Shown here: positions 37,306 to 45,333 of the stretch, piece by piece
Numbering within the stretch: the first letter of the stretch is position 1
Layout of the letters: each line of letters opens with the position of its first letter
Source: Firmicutes bacterium CAG:822
GTDB taxonomy: Bacteria; Bacillota_I; Bacilli_A; RF39; UBA660
Direction of reading: 5' to 3'
Assembly (NCBI GenBank): GCA_000432855.1
Contig: HF990865.1
Coordinates: 61,606 to 117,804 of the forward strand
Length of the DNA stretch: 56,199 nucleotides
Program-made: the position numbers and the translations under genes
Notes under the pieces: generated by a model
Database searches by the model: none
Told to the model about the DNA's origin: nothing
The model's input: only the letters and a program-made list of their open reading frames with translations

Positions 37306-37530
37306 TTACATATATTTTTGCATTGACTTCATCATTTGATTTACTTGTTTCTGGCTAGGTGTTCTTCCCATTCCAGACATCATTGCTTTAATCATTTTTT
37401 CATTAATAGGTGGATTTTCTTTAAGTTGTTTCTTCATGATTCTTTTAGCAATTAAAAATCCAATGATAATTCCAACTACTAAACCACCAACAACTTTTAA
37501 TAAATCTAATAAAAATGCTCCAAAATCCAT
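37306..37530 (-). CDS. yneF: UPF0154 small membrane protein YneF
   Basis: A 74-residue protein: one membrane helix (about 12-30, VVGGLVVGIIIGFLIAK), then the conserved ENPPINEKMIKAMMSGMGRT and QKQVNQMMKSM. In Bacillus yneF also lies near lexA. AGGAGGCAG precedes the ATG. Function unknown. Confidence 0.92.
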   Translation of the reverse strand: MDFGAFLLDLLKVVGGLVVGIIIGFLIAKRIMKKQLKENPPINEKMIKAMMSGMGRTPSQKQVNQMMKSMQKYM

Positions 37531-37597
37531 TTTATCTGCCTCCTATACAGATATTTTACTAAAAAAAGGTTATAATAGCAAGCAAAATCCAAAAGTT

Positions 37598-37735
37598 TTA
37601 AGCGTTTTCTACCACGTTCATATTATCATCTTGTGCATGATTTTGTACCGTCGCATTATCGAGTGCACTGATATAACTTACTCCTAAAATCATTACTACT
37701 AAAGCAATTACAGATTTACATTTTAAAAATTCCAT
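37598..37735 (-). CDS. Small SOS-regulated membrane peptide, YneA/SosA positional analogue
   Basis: A 45-codon frame, ATG 37735 to TAA 37598, with GGGGAGGT at ideal spacing (7 nt). It encodes a basic start MEFLKCKS, one membrane helix VIALVVMILGVSYISAL, and a polar acidic tail ending NVVENA. Its promoter, TTGACA-N17-TATGAT, has a LexA-like box filling the spacer. It is divergent from lexA, as are yneA in Bacillus and sosA in Staphylococcus, SOS-induced division inhibitors with an N-terminal membrane helix. It lacks the LysM domain of YneA. The function is inferred from position, regulation and topology only. Confidence 0.72.
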   Translation of the reverse strand: MEFLKCKSVIALVVMILGVSYISALDNATVQNHAQDDNMNVVENA

Positions 37736-37763
37736 ATTTCATACCTCCCCTTTGTTATCTCAA

Positions 37764-37792
37764 TCATAACACGAACAAAGTTTCGTGTCAAT
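37764..37792 (-). promoter_or_regulatory. LexA-box promoter of the small membrane peptide
   Basis: On the minus strand TTGACA (37787-37792), 17 nt, TATGAT (37764-37769). The spacer is a palindrome, ACACGAA-CAAAGT-TTCGTGT over 37770-37789, containing CGAACAAAGTTTCG (37773-37786), which fits the Gram-positive LexA site with one mismatch. Confidence 0.75.
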
Positions 37793-37801
37793 ACCGTTTT
37801 C

Positions 37802-37841
37802 AAACAAATGTTTGACTTTTACAAAATGATATGTTAAAATG
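37802..37841 (+). promoter_or_regulatory. lexA promoter with LexA operator
   Basis: TTGACT (37813-37818), 17 nt and TAAAAT (37836-37841) precede lexA. A palindrome CAAACAAATGTTTG (37802-37815) overlaps the -35, indicating autorepression. Confidence 0.72.
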
Positions 37842-37868
37842 TGTATAGAATAAATTAGGAGGAAAAAA

Positions 37869-38486
37869 ATGGAAAAATTAACTCGCCGTCAAACTGACGT
37901 TTTAAATTATGTTAAAACATATATCGTATCACACGGATATCCACCAACTGTTAGAGAAATTGGTAAAGCTCTAGATATATCTTCACCAGCGACAATCCAT
38001 GCTCACTTATCAAATCTAGAAAAAAAAGGTTTCATTAAAAAAGAAGGTTCTAAAAATAGAGCCATCGAATTATTAGTTAAAAACGAATTTGAACCAGAAA
38101 ATGAACTTGTAGCCGAAGTACCACTCCTTGGAAAAATCACAGCTGGCTCTCCAATTGAAGCCATTGAAATGCCAGACGAATACTTTGCTCTACCTAGTTA
38201 TTTATTACCTAAAGGTAAAGAAGTATTTACCCTAAAAGTTGATGGTACTAGTATGATAAATGCCGGTATTTTAGATGGTGACATTGTCATTGTCGAAAGA
38301 AAAAACACCGCTAGAAACGGTGAAATAGTCGTTGCCATGACTGCCGAAAACGAAGTCACTTTAAAAACATTTTACAAAGAAAATGGTCACTTCCGTTTAC
38401 AGCCAGAAAATGATACTATGGACCCAATCATTTTAAATGAAGTAACTATTTTAGGTAAAGCTATTGGTTTATATAGAAAAATATAA
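37869..38486 (+). CDS. lexA: LexA repressor
   Basis: A 205-residue LexA: N-terminal winged helix (about 1-70) with QTDVLNYVKTYI, YPPTVREIGKAL and ATIHAHLSNLEKKG; cleavage site Ala-Gly in KITAGSPIE; catalytic serine in VDGTSMINAG and lysine in EVTLKTFYK. It represses SOS genes until RecA-stimulated self-cleavage. GGAGG precedes the ATG. Divergent partner is the small peptide at 37598-37735. Confidence 0.97.
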   Translation: MEKLTRRQTDVLNYVKTYIVSHGYPPTVREIGKALDISSPATIHAHLSNLEKKGFIKKEGSKNRAIELLVKNEFEPENELVAEVPLLGKITAGSPIEAIEMPDEYFALPSYLLPKGKEVFTLKVDGTSMINAGILDGDIVIVERKNTARNGEIVVAMTAENEVTLKTFYKENGHFRLQPENDTMDPIILNEVTILGKAIGLYRKI

Positions 38487-38510
38487 CATACTAATTAAAG
38501 TATGTTATTT
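38485..38510. terminator. Bidirectional terminator
   Basis: AACATAC (38485-38491) and GTATGTT (38500-38506) form a 7-bp stem with an 8-nt loop, between the convergent lexA and the gene ending at 38505. Confidence 0.65.
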
Positions 38511-39338
38511 TATATAATAAGTACTAGACATTTTATAATTACCGTCTTCAAGTACTAAAGCTATTACATTACCACTGACATTTTCAAGAACCTCTTTCAC
38601 TGATGCATCTTTCCAAGTTTTTCCATTATCTAAACTATATTTATAAGTATAGTTTTTTTCTTTATCAGTAGGATAAGTAATTGTAAGTTTTCCATCATAA
38701 TTAAATTCAATACCACTGACAACTTTAATTAGTCTATTACGTGTCGTTTCATTACCCCTACTATCTCTAGCCGTGCACTTAATAACATAATCACCAGGTA
38801 CCATTGTTAAAGTGTTTTCACATTCAAAACTAGCCCCACCTGCATTATCAGTTGCGATAACCCCATTTTCAACATCATAACTAGCCACTTCATCACTAGT
38901 TATAGTTACTGTATCTGGAACTGATAAATTAGGTACTTTATCATCAGTAACAATCACCACTCTTGTTACTGATTTATTTTCTCCGCCACTTGTCACTTCA
39001 TATCTAACTGTATATGTTGATGATGTACTTGTCTCGATACGCGGAACCTGTGAATCATTTTGATAATAAGAAACTACAATATCATCAGAAATATTTTGAC
39101 CATCAATAGAAGCTGTCGCTCCTTCTTCATTATATTCTCCATTAACCTCGACATAAGTTAAAAACTCACCATTAATGTTTAGTGTAAACCCATCATTTTT
39201 AACATTAGTATTTTGAATAATCTCTTCTGGTCTATTAATATAACTGACTGTTCTATTTATGGCAAACAAAATAATCAGTCCAATAATTACAATTGTTATA
39301 ATACCAACAATTCGCGCTTTGCCATATCTTCTAATCAT
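38505..39338 (-). CDS. Membrane-anchored Ig-like domain protein of the pilin cluster
   Basis: A 277-residue protein with one membrane helix (about 10-30), then extracellular beta domains: about 50-130 (FLTYVEVNGEYNEEGATASI, DUF5011/cadherin-like) and an HYR-like domain with VPDTVTITSD and CTARDSRGNETTRNR. It follows two prepilin genes in the same direction and may be a structural or adhesive partner of that fibre; not proven. Confidence 0.68.
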   Translation of the reverse strand: MIRRYGKARIVGIITIVIIGLIILFAINRTVSYINRPEEIIQNTNVKNDGFTLNINGEFLTYVEVNGEYNEEGATASIDGQNISDDIVVSYYQNDSQVPRIETSTSSTYTVRYEVTSGGENKSVTRVVIVTDDKVPNLSVPDTVTITSDEVASYDVENGVIATDNAGGASFECENTLTMVPGDYVIKCTARDSRGNETTRNRLIKVVSGIEFNYDGKLTITYPTDKEKNYTYKYSLDNGKTWKDASVKEVLENVSGNVIALVLEDGNYKMSSTYYIK

Positions 39339-39350
39339 CTAATCAGCCCC

Positions 39351-39791
39351 TTATTTATCTATATTAGCAATTGTACAACTAGCAGCATCATTGATATTTT
39401 CATTAATAGTAACTTCTTTTGCATCAGCCTTTTTCACAACACACACACGGGCATCATTACTCCACAAAGCTAATGTCACTTTACCTTTCTCATCGATAGA
39501 TAACTCCCCAGCATCCGGTAAAGTTCCTTTTGTTTTTAATAAATTTTTTTCACTATCTGAACTAGTTGCATAATTAATTGTCAAAGTTGTATCTCGATTT
39601 AAAGCTTGCTGCTCCGCTTGATAAGTTCCTGCAGCTAATACCAAACCATGAGCTGTATCTTTAAAAGCATTTTCTCTAGACGATTGAACAACATTTAAAA
39701 CAATAGGCGTTGTAATTAAAGCTATAATCGCAATAATAACAATAACTGCAAGTAATTCAACTAAAGTAAAACCATTTTTATTTCTATTCAT
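39351..39791 (-). CDS. Type IV prepilin-like protein
   Basis: A 146-residue prepilin: leader MNRNKNG, cleavage before FTLVELLAVIVIIAIIALI with Glu at +5, then the helical stalk and a small globular domain with two Cys (RVCVVKK and AASCTIAN) that could form a C-terminal disulfide. It overlaps the upstream prepilin by 8 nt. No pilus ATPase, platform protein or prepilin peptidase is in the window. Confidence 0.85.
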   Translation of the reverse strand: MNRNKNGFTLVELLAVIVIIAIIALITTPIVLNVVQSSRENAFKDTAHGLVLAAGTYQAEQQALNRDTTLTINYATSSDSEKNLLKTKGTLPDAGELSIDEKGKVTLALWSNDARVCVVKKADAKEVTINENINDAASCTIANIDK

Positions 39792-40149
39792 CTACCTGCA
39801 CCTCATAATCAAATTCCATATCCGTTATTTTTTTAACACAAATTTTCGTTGTAAGTGGGAACGCTTCATCGGTTTTTGGATTTTTTATATCAAGAGGTAA
39901 ATAACCACCCTTTTGTAATTCATCAATTGTTTTACAGTTAGAAACATTAATATCATCCGGCATTTCATCTAAGTGCTCAGTATAGTAATCTTGCGCACCT
40001 TTTTCTAACTGTTCAATTTGTGTTTGATATAAATCTTCCCGTCCTTGATTAAGCGATCTATTAATTGCTGGAACTGTAATCATTGCGATAATTCCGAGTA
40101 TCGCAATAACTCCAAGTAATTCAGCTAAAGTAAAACCATTATCTCTCAT
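39784..40149 (-). CDS. Type IV prepilin-like protein
   Basis: A 121-residue prepilin: leader MRDNG, then FTLAELLGVIAILGIIAMI with Glu at +5. The C-terminal part has NCKTIDELQKGGYLPLDIKN, as in the pilin part of the rpe fusion (DSGYIEKDLINPMTDKSY), so the two share a subfamily. It starts after AGGTGATGAT; an extended -10 TGGTATAAT is just upstream (40157-40162). Confidence 0.85.
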   Translation of the reverse strand: MRDNGFTLAELLGVIAILGIIAMITVPAINRSLNQGREDLYQTQIEQLEKGAQDYYTEHLDEMPDDINVSNCKTIDELQKGGYLPLDIKNPKTDEAFPLTTKICVKKITDMEFDYEVQVDE

Positions 40150-40196
40150 ATCATCACCTATAATAATTATACCAACATTTTAGTCATTTGAAAAAT

Positions 40197-40226
40197 AAAA
40201 AGTAACTATTTTCATAATTACTTTAC
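40197..40226 (-). terminator. Terminator of the nusB-xseA-xseB operon
   Basis: AAAGTAA (40199-40205) and TTACTTT (40218-40224) form a 7-bp stem and T-rich sequence follows on the minus strand. Confidence 0.55.
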
Positions 40227-40444
40227 TCTTCAGCCTCAAAATCCTCTAAATTGCCATTCTCTGTCACAATTTTATTAACTTTCGTTTCAATATTTTTAAG
40301 CTCCGCATCACATTCTTTAACAAGTTTCATTGCTTCAGTATACTTATTAATTGATTCATCAAGTGATACCTCGCCATTTTCAAGAGTTGCAATAATTTCC
40401 TCTAACTCTTTTATTTTATCTTCAAATTTTTTCTCTTTTGCCAT
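40223..40444 (-). CDS. xseB: Exodeoxyribonuclease VII small subunit
   Basis: A 73-residue helical protein with the family pattern FEDKIKELEEIIATLENGEV then SLDESINKYTEAMKLVKEC. With XseA it degrades single-stranded DNA. Its start abuts the xseA stop. Confidence 0.95.
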   Translation of the reverse strand: MAKEKKFEDKIKELEEIIATLENGEVSLDESINKYTEAMKLVKECDAELKNIETKVNKIVTENGNLEDFEAEE

Positions 40445-41715
40445 TATTTATCCTCCTCAATTTTACTAACCCTAGTCTCTAACATTCCATCATATAATTT
40501 AATCTTCAAAACATCATCTTTCTTAACTTCCTTCACACTTTTTAAAGCTTTATCATTCATATAAGTAATACTATATCCTCTTGATAAAATATTCAAAGGA
40601 TTTAATAATTCAAGCTTATCGATAATATTTTTAAGACAAACGACATTATCTTTATATAATAACTTTGGATTTGTTAAAACATAGCTCTTTTTTATTTTTT
40701 CTAATTCATTTTTCATCTTATCAACTTTTCCCAGCATAAGTTCATTTAATTTAGTATTCATCAAATCTAAACTTTGTTTTCGATTTTCGAACATCACGCC
40801 AGGATTTTTAATTACAAATGAATTTTTAACTGAATCTAAATATAACTTCAAATAATTAACTTTTTTATAAATAGCTTCGTTAAGTCTAATTGAAAGTTGA
40901 TCTATATGTTTTTTTAAATCACTCATATTAGGAACTGCTAGTTCCGCTGCCGCCGTTGGCGTTGGAGCTCTTAAATCAGCCACAAAATCAGCTATGGTAA
41001 AATCAACTTCATGACCTACCGCACTAATGACTGGAATCCTACAATCGTAAATAGCCCTAGCTACAATCTCTTCATTGAAAGGCCATAAGTCTTCAATTGA
41101 ACCACCACCACGGCCGACAATTAAAACATCCAAATCATAATCTTCGGCTCTTTTAATATTTCTGACAATATCATCTTTCGCATTTTCACCTTGAACCAAA
41201 GTTGGAAACAAAATTGTTTCACAAATCGGAAATCTTCTTTTAATTGTTGTCATAATATCACGAATAGCCGCTCCTGTACTAGCTGTTACAATTCCTACTC
41301 TTTTTGGAATTCTTGGAATTGGTTTTTTATGTGCTTCATCAAATAAACCTTCAGCTTGTAACTTTTTCTTTAACTGTTCAAAAGCTATATACAAGTTTCC
41401 AACCCCATCTTCAAGCATCTCATCGACATAAATCTGATAACTTCCCATTGCTTCATATACACTAATTCTACCAGTTACCAAAACCTTCATGCCATCAGCT
41501 GGTTTAAATATAACTTTACTTGCATTGCTTCTAAACATAATTGCATTTATTTTACTATTTTCATCCTTTAAAGAAAAATAGAAATGTCCACTCGTATGTG
41601 CTTTAAAATTAGAAATCTCACCTTTTAAATAAACTGTTTGTAAATTCTCATCGATATCAAATTTAGCTTTTAAATAACGGGTAACCGCACTAACAGTTAA
41701 ATACTTCTCGTTCAC
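40444..41715 (-). CDS. xseA: Exodeoxyribonuclease VII large subunit
   Basis: A 423-residue protein: N-terminal OB fold (about 1-100, VSAVTRYLKAKFDIDENLQT, HFYFSLKDE), catalytic part with GIVTASTGAAIRDIM, VGRGGGSIEDLWPFNEE and AVGHEVDFTIADFVAD, and a coiled-coil C-terminus (about 265-400). It overlaps nusB by 4 nt. Confidence 0.97.
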   Translation of the reverse strand: MNEKYLTVSAVTRYLKAKFDIDENLQTVYLKGEISNFKAHTSGHFYFSLKDENSKINAIMFRSNASKVIFKPADGMKVLVTGRISVYEAMGSYQIYVDEMLEDGVGNLYIAFEQLKKKLQAEGLFDEAHKKPIPRIPKRVGIVTASTGAAIRDIMTTIKRRFPICETILFPTLVQGENAKDDIVRNIKRAEDYDLDVLIVGRGGGSIEDLWPFNEEIVARAIYDCRIPVISAVGHEVDFTIADFVADLRAPTPTAAAELAVPNMSDLKKHIDQLSIRLNEAIYKKVNYLKLYLDSVKNSFVIKNPGVMFENRKQSLDLMNTKLNELMLGKVDKMKNELEKIKKSYVLTNPKLLYKDNVVCLKNIIDKLELLNPLNILSRGYSITYMNDKALKSVKEVKKDDVLKIKLYDGMLETRVSKIEEDK

Positions 41716-42119
41716 TCGTTCACCTTCTCATGGTAAACTTTGTCTAAAACTCCATTTATCATTTTTCTAACACTATCATCACTATATGATTTAGCAAGTT
41801 CAACCGCTTCGTTGATTGCCACCACATCTGGAGTATCAGTATATAGAAGTTCAAAAATTCCCATTCTAAGTATTGCCATATCTGTATTACCTAATCTATC
41901 GATAGTCCATCCATCTAAATATTTATTTGCGATATCATCTATCTCATTTTTATATGTCAAAACACCATAGACAATCTCCTTCACAAACTCATTATCTATT
42001 GGTGAAACTTCATTAATTACTTCATCTACATTGTAAGGTGTATGATTCTTATCATAAATTGTCATTTGATATAAAATTGTCATACATTTTCTTCTAAGTT
42101 CACTACGATTTTCTGCCAT
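41712..42119 (-). CDS. nusB: Transcription antitermination factor NusB
   Basis: A 135-residue all-helical protein: SELRRKCMTILYQM at the start, VKEIVYGV, and DVVAINEAVELAKSYSDDSV near the end. It binds the boxA of rrn leaders, one of which is seen at 1562-1581. First gene of the nusB-xseA-xseB operon. Confidence 0.94.
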   Translation of the reverse strand: MAENRSELRRKCMTILYQMTIYDKNHTPYNVDEVINEVSPIDNEFVKEIVYGVLTYKNEIDDIANKYLDGWTIDRLGNTDMAILRMGIFELLYTDTPDVVAINEAVELAKSYSDDSVRKMINGVLDKVYHEKVNE

Positions 42120-42171
42120 TTAAATCACCTTCATTAATTATAACACACATCATAGAAAAAAAGATATCTTT

Positions 42172-43248
42172 TTATTTCTTGTAAGGATATCTTTCTCTAA
42201 TCTCGTCATTACTAATACCAAACTTTTTCAGAAAATTTTTATTATCTAATACTAAATAATTAAATGCCTTATGATTAATAGTTAATTTTTTATCAAGCAT
42301 AAATCTCAATCTCGCATAAGACAAATTCACTCCCTGAATCAAATAAGAAGGCCTATTTAAAAGTTCTGACTCCAAATTAGCATCCTGTAAAATTCCTATT
42401 TTTTCATCTAAACTAATGCGAGAATAACTAAAAACAGTAGGTACTTTAACTGTAATTAATCTAGTTTCTTCTCTAGAATAACCCTTTTCCAAAAAGTAAT
42501 TAATTTTTTCGATTATATTTTCCTCATTTAAAACATATATTATTGGATTAACTCCCGTAATATAATTGACTTCCTCTAAATTATAACCAAGTTCAAATAA
42601 AACCTCTCTTTTATTTTCCAAAGTTTCTATGTTCATTGCCATAATATTTGAACATTTTAAAATCATCTTACAAATTCTATCATAATCATATCCACATACC
42701 TTTAAATATTTTATCTTTTCTTCCAGCAGCGATATACTATGTGTATAAATTGATGGTGTATCTTTAGTTATTTTATTAATTTGTTTATCATTAAAACCCA
42801 AAGATTTAAAAAAATTTCTTTTTTCTTCTAGCTTATTTGAAGAAATGCTAAATAAACTAGATACTAAACTAGTCATACTATGAATTACATTTTTTGAATA
42901 ACCATATTGTTCAAAAAAACTTATTTTATTTAAAATACTATCTTCACTTATTGTCAAAATTGATGGTAAAATTACCGACATATTAATAATCTCATCCATA
43001 GAATAGCCAAGATCACTTAAAAAACTTAATCTTTTATCTAAAGTATCATCCGGATAATTAAACAAAGTTGGATTCATCACCGTCATTCTAATAATTTGAC
43101 TATCATTATAGTTGTGGCCTCGAAAATAATCAAAAATTCGAATAACTTTTTTTTCTAAAGTATCAAAATGTAATCGATTAACCGCATGACTATTTACAAT
43201 TTTTTCTTCTTCACGTTCATCATAACCTAATTTTCTAAAAATATCCAC
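42172..43248 (-). CDS. mTERF-like repeat protein
   Basis: A 358-residue protein with seven to eight tandem helical repeats of about 35 residues of the type KLSFLSDLGYSMDEIINM followed by PSIL or PTLF, then S and L near the next repeat. Other instances: FFEQYGYSKNVI, FFKSLGFNDKQINKI, YFLEKGYSREETRLI. This is the mTERF motif, which in mitochondria and plastids forms a nucleic-acid-binding half-moon solenoid. It is basic, lacks a signal peptide and occurs as a single gene. Bacterial examples are few as far as I know; its role here is unknown. Confidence 0.72.
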   Translation of the reverse strand: MDIFRKLGYDEREEEKIVNSHAVNRLHFDTLEKKVIRIFDYFRGHNYNDSQIIRMTVMNPTLFNYPDDTLDKRLSFLSDLGYSMDEIINMSVILPSILTISEDSILNKISFFEQYGYSKNVIHSMTSLVSSLFSISSNKLEEKRNFFKSLGFNDKQINKITKDTPSIYTHSISLLEEKIKYLKVCGYDYDRICKMILKCSNIMAMNIETLENKREVLFELGYNLEEVNYITGVNPIIYVLNEENIIEKINYFLEKGYSREETRLITVKVPTVFSYSRISLDEKIGILQDANLESELLNRPSYLIQGVNLSYARLRFMLDKKLTINHKAFNYLVLDNKNFLKKFGISNDEIRERYPYKK

Positions 43249-43298
43249 TATATTTCCCTCTTTCGTAATTATAGAAAAAAAGCCTTAGTTTCACCAAG

Positions 43299-43664
43299 CT
43301 AATTTCTAAAAGAAAACACATACCAAATATGCACATAAATATATAAAATAATAAACAATACCCAACCAAGAACTGGAAAAATAGCACATACTAGCCAAGT
43401 ATAAGGTAAAGTGTATATTTCTTTTCCAGGAACATTTAATTTTACACTCACTAAACAGGCTATTTTAATCGAAAAAACAAGTAACATAACCAAACCTGGA
43501 ATAATACCTAAAACAAAACCTAATACCCAGTAATACCATCTATAGTACCATGCCTCTTTATCATATAAATCAAGTTTATAAGCTATATAAAATGTGAAAA
43601 GTCCTAAAGTCAAAATATTTAAAATCAAATAAATAGGCCAAGAAGTTTTTTTTAAAGTATTCAT
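43299..43664 (-). CDS. Small multi-span membrane protein
   Basis: About 121 residues with three or four membrane segments (about 9-25, 44-66, 84-112) and aromatic-rich connectors such as WYYRWYYWVLGFVLGIIPG. No known family. The ATG at 43664 is well spaced from a G-rich ribosome site; an in-frame ATG at 43673 abuts it. A weak terminator hairpin follows the stop. Confidence 0.6.
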   Translation of the reverse strand: MNTLKKTSWPIYLILNILTLGLFTFYIAYKLDLYDKEAWYYRWYYWVLGFVLGIIPGLVMLLVFSIKIACLVSVKLNVPGKEIYTLPYTWLVCAIFPVLGWVLFIILYIYVHIWYVFSFRN

Positions 43665-43706
43665 AAATATCATCCCCCCGCAGACAAAAAAAGATAATAA
43701 ATTATC

Positions 43707-43898
43707 TTATTGGCAAGTTCCCTTGCCGGGTTCTGAACCTTCAACATACTCTTTATCAATAAGGCTGCAAGATGTTTTTGTAATCGAGTCCTGAAGATAT
43801 CCCCCTAATAGTTTAACTAAACTAACGACAATCACACTGACTACCGCTATAATTAGTAGATATTCTACTAAGGCTTGACCTTTATTATTTAATTTCAT
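43707..43898 (-). CDS. Flp-type (class III) pilin-like protein
   Basis: About 63 residues: MKLNNKG, then QALVEYLLIIAVVSVIVVSL, the Flp/TadE class III prepilin motif with G before the cut and Glu at +5; a short tail with two Cys (TSCSLIDKEY, KGTCQ). GGAGGGTGCT precedes the ATG. It is the only Tad-type gene in the window. Confidence 0.78.
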   Translation of the reverse strand: MKLNNKGQALVEYLLIIAVVSVIVVSLVKLLGGYLQDSITKTSCSLIDKEYVEGSEPGKGTCQ

Positions 43899-44033
43899 AG
43901 CACCCTCCACAAAATTTTCATACCTTAAATCAATTATAATTTTTTTTTAGACAAAAATCAACCCTATTAGCAAAAAACAAACAAATTAAAGACAAATAAA
44001 TGAAAATATGTTAATATTAAAATGGTGAAAAAC

Positions 44034-44336
44034 ATGAAAATAAAAGAAGCTAAAACATTTTTTCAAAGGCTAAAAGGCCTTATGTTTCAAACAAAAATCA
44101 ATTACATTATGAAATTTAAAACTAATGGTATTCATACATTTTTTATGAAAATTCCAATTGACGTCGTTTTAACAGATAAAAATAATAAAATACTATATAT
44201 ATACAGAAATTTGAAACCAAATAAAATAATATTACCAAAAAAACATGTAAAATACACTTACGAGATGCCAGTTAACTACTTAAAAAATATTCAAATTAAC
44301 GATAATTTTCCAACAAAAAAAACTTCAAATAAATGA
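44034..44336 (+). CDS. DUF192 family protein
   Basis: About 100 residues with the DUF192 core GIHTFFMKIPIDVVLTDKNN, YIYRNLKPNKII and a YEMPVNYL segment. Unlike most DUF192 proteins no signal peptide is visible. GGTG precedes the ATG at 44034, chosen over an ATG at 44022. Function unknown. Confidence 0.75.
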   Translation: MKIKEAKTFFQRLKGLMFQTKINYIMKFKTNGIHTFFMKIPIDVVLTDKNNKILYIYRNLKPNKIILPKKHVKYTYEMPVNYLKNIQINDNFPTKKTSNK

Positions 44337-44345
44337 AGTTTTTTA
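44315..44345. terminator. Bidirectional terminator
   Basis: AAAAAACTTC (44317-44326) pairs with GAAGTTTTTT (44335-44344) around an 8-nt loop; it serves the DUF192 gene and the convergent rpmA. Confidence 0.8.
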
Positions 44346-44627
44346 TTCTGGGTAAACACTCACTTGTTTACGGTCACGTCCTAGACGTTCAAATTTAACA
44401 CGTCCGGCAATTTTTGCAAATAAAGTATCATCTTTTCCGATTCCAACATTAACACCTGGATAAATTTTTGTTCCTCTTTGACGATATAAAATTGATCCAC
44501 CTGTTACTACTTCGCCATCAGCAGCTTTAGCCCCTAATCTCTTAGACTCAGAATCACGTCCGTTTTTAGTTGAACCTTGTCCCTTTTTATGAGCGAATAA
44601 TTGGATATCTAACTTTAATAATGCCAT
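44343..44627 (-). CDS. rpmA: 50S ribosomal protein L27
   Basis: A 94-residue L27 with the Firmicute N-terminal extension MALLKLDIQLF before AHKKGQGSTKNGRDS; Prp cleaves after the Phe. VGGSILYRQRGTKIYPG-type central motif is present as TGGSILYRQRGTKIYPG. GGAGG precedes the start. Last gene of rplU-prp-rpmA. Confidence 0.97.
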   Translation of the reverse strand: MALLKLDIQLFAHKKGQGSTKNGRDSESKRLGAKAADGEVVTGGSILYRQRGTKIYPGVNVGIGKDDTLFAKIAGRVKFERLGRDRKQVSVYPE

Positions 44628-44630
44628 AAA

Positions 44631-44927
44631 TTACACCTCCTCATTTACCTTTATATTTTTACTGTATTGTTTTTCCAAATCTTTTAATAAACTAATCATA
44701 TTCAAAATAAGCACATCAGTCACATGATCATCTTTTAAAATATCGATAGAAAGTTCATCTTTCGAAACTTTGTAGTTAATCGCTTTCTCATCAATTCTTA
44801 AAATTCCGTTAATACTTGTCGTTACAATGGCACTCACTGCTGCACACACAATATCTTTTCCATACTCATCAAACATCGCATGACCACTTATTTTTATATG
44901 ATTTTTCTTTATCTCGACTCTAATCAT
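44631..44927 (-). CDS. prp: Ribosomal-processing cysteine protease Prp
   Basis: A 98-residue protein with the catalytic His in ISGHAMFDEYG and Cys in DIVCAAVSAIVTTS. It removes the L27 N-terminal extension, which is present in the adjacent rpmA. Its start abuts the rplU stop. Confidence 0.95.
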   Translation of the reverse strand: MIRVEIKKNHIKISGHAMFDEYGKDIVCAAVSAIVTTSINGILRIDEKAINYKVSKDELSIDILKDDHVTDVLILNMISLLKDLEKQYSKNIKVNEEV

Positions 44928-45226
44928 TATGCGGCTAACTTAGTAATCTCTAATTTAGTATATGGTTGACGATGACCTTGAGTACGACGATATTTTTTCT
45001 TTTGTTTATACTTATAAACTTTGATTTTTTTGTTTTTACCATGTTTTAAAACTTTAGCTTCAACTTTAGCTCCTTTAACATAAGGATTTCCGCAAACTCC
45101 ACCAATCATTAAAACATGATCAAATGTAACTTTGCTATCAGCTTCAGCGTCTAGTTTTTCAACATATAAAACTGTACCTTCTTCAACGTAATATTGTTTT
45201 CCTCCAGTTTCAATAACTGCTTTCAT
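44927..45226 (-). CDS. rplU: 50S ribosomal protein L21
   Basis: About 99 residues: MKAVIETGGKQYYVEEG, KVTFDHVLMIGG, and the C-terminal YKQKKKYRRTQGHRQPYT. The start at 45226 follows AAAGGAGGT. The longer open frame upstream (to 45283) is part of the leader. Confidence 0.97.
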   Translation of the reverse strand: MKAVIETGGKQYYVEEGTVLYVEKLDAEADSKVTFDHVLMIGGVCGNPYVKGAKVEAKVLKHGKNKKIKVYKYKQKKKYRRTQGHRQPYTKLEITKLAA

Positions 45227-45330
45227 ACTTTTACCTCCTTTATAACTAAGACTCGCCATTAAGGTAAGGTTACCCTTTTTCAAAACCTTTTTTGTGCGGT
45301 TGTAGATGGAGATCTACACATTTACAAATT
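45227..45330 (-). promoter_or_regulatory. L21 leader, autoregulatory RNA candidate
   Basis: Upstream of rplU the transcript has a hairpin TGTAGAT/ATCTACA (45301-45307 with 45312-45318, 4-nt loop), then AAAAAAGGTTTTG and GGGTAACC-type elements before the ribosome site. L21 leaders with two stems precede rplU in Bacillus and are thought to bind L21. Assignment is by position and structure, not by sequence match. Confidence 0.5.
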
Positions 45331-45333
45331 TTA

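Noticed and set aside
45227..45283. Longer L21 protein starting at 45283
   Set aside because: The start at 45226 has a strong ribosome site and matches the family N-terminus; the upstream frame covers the structured leader.
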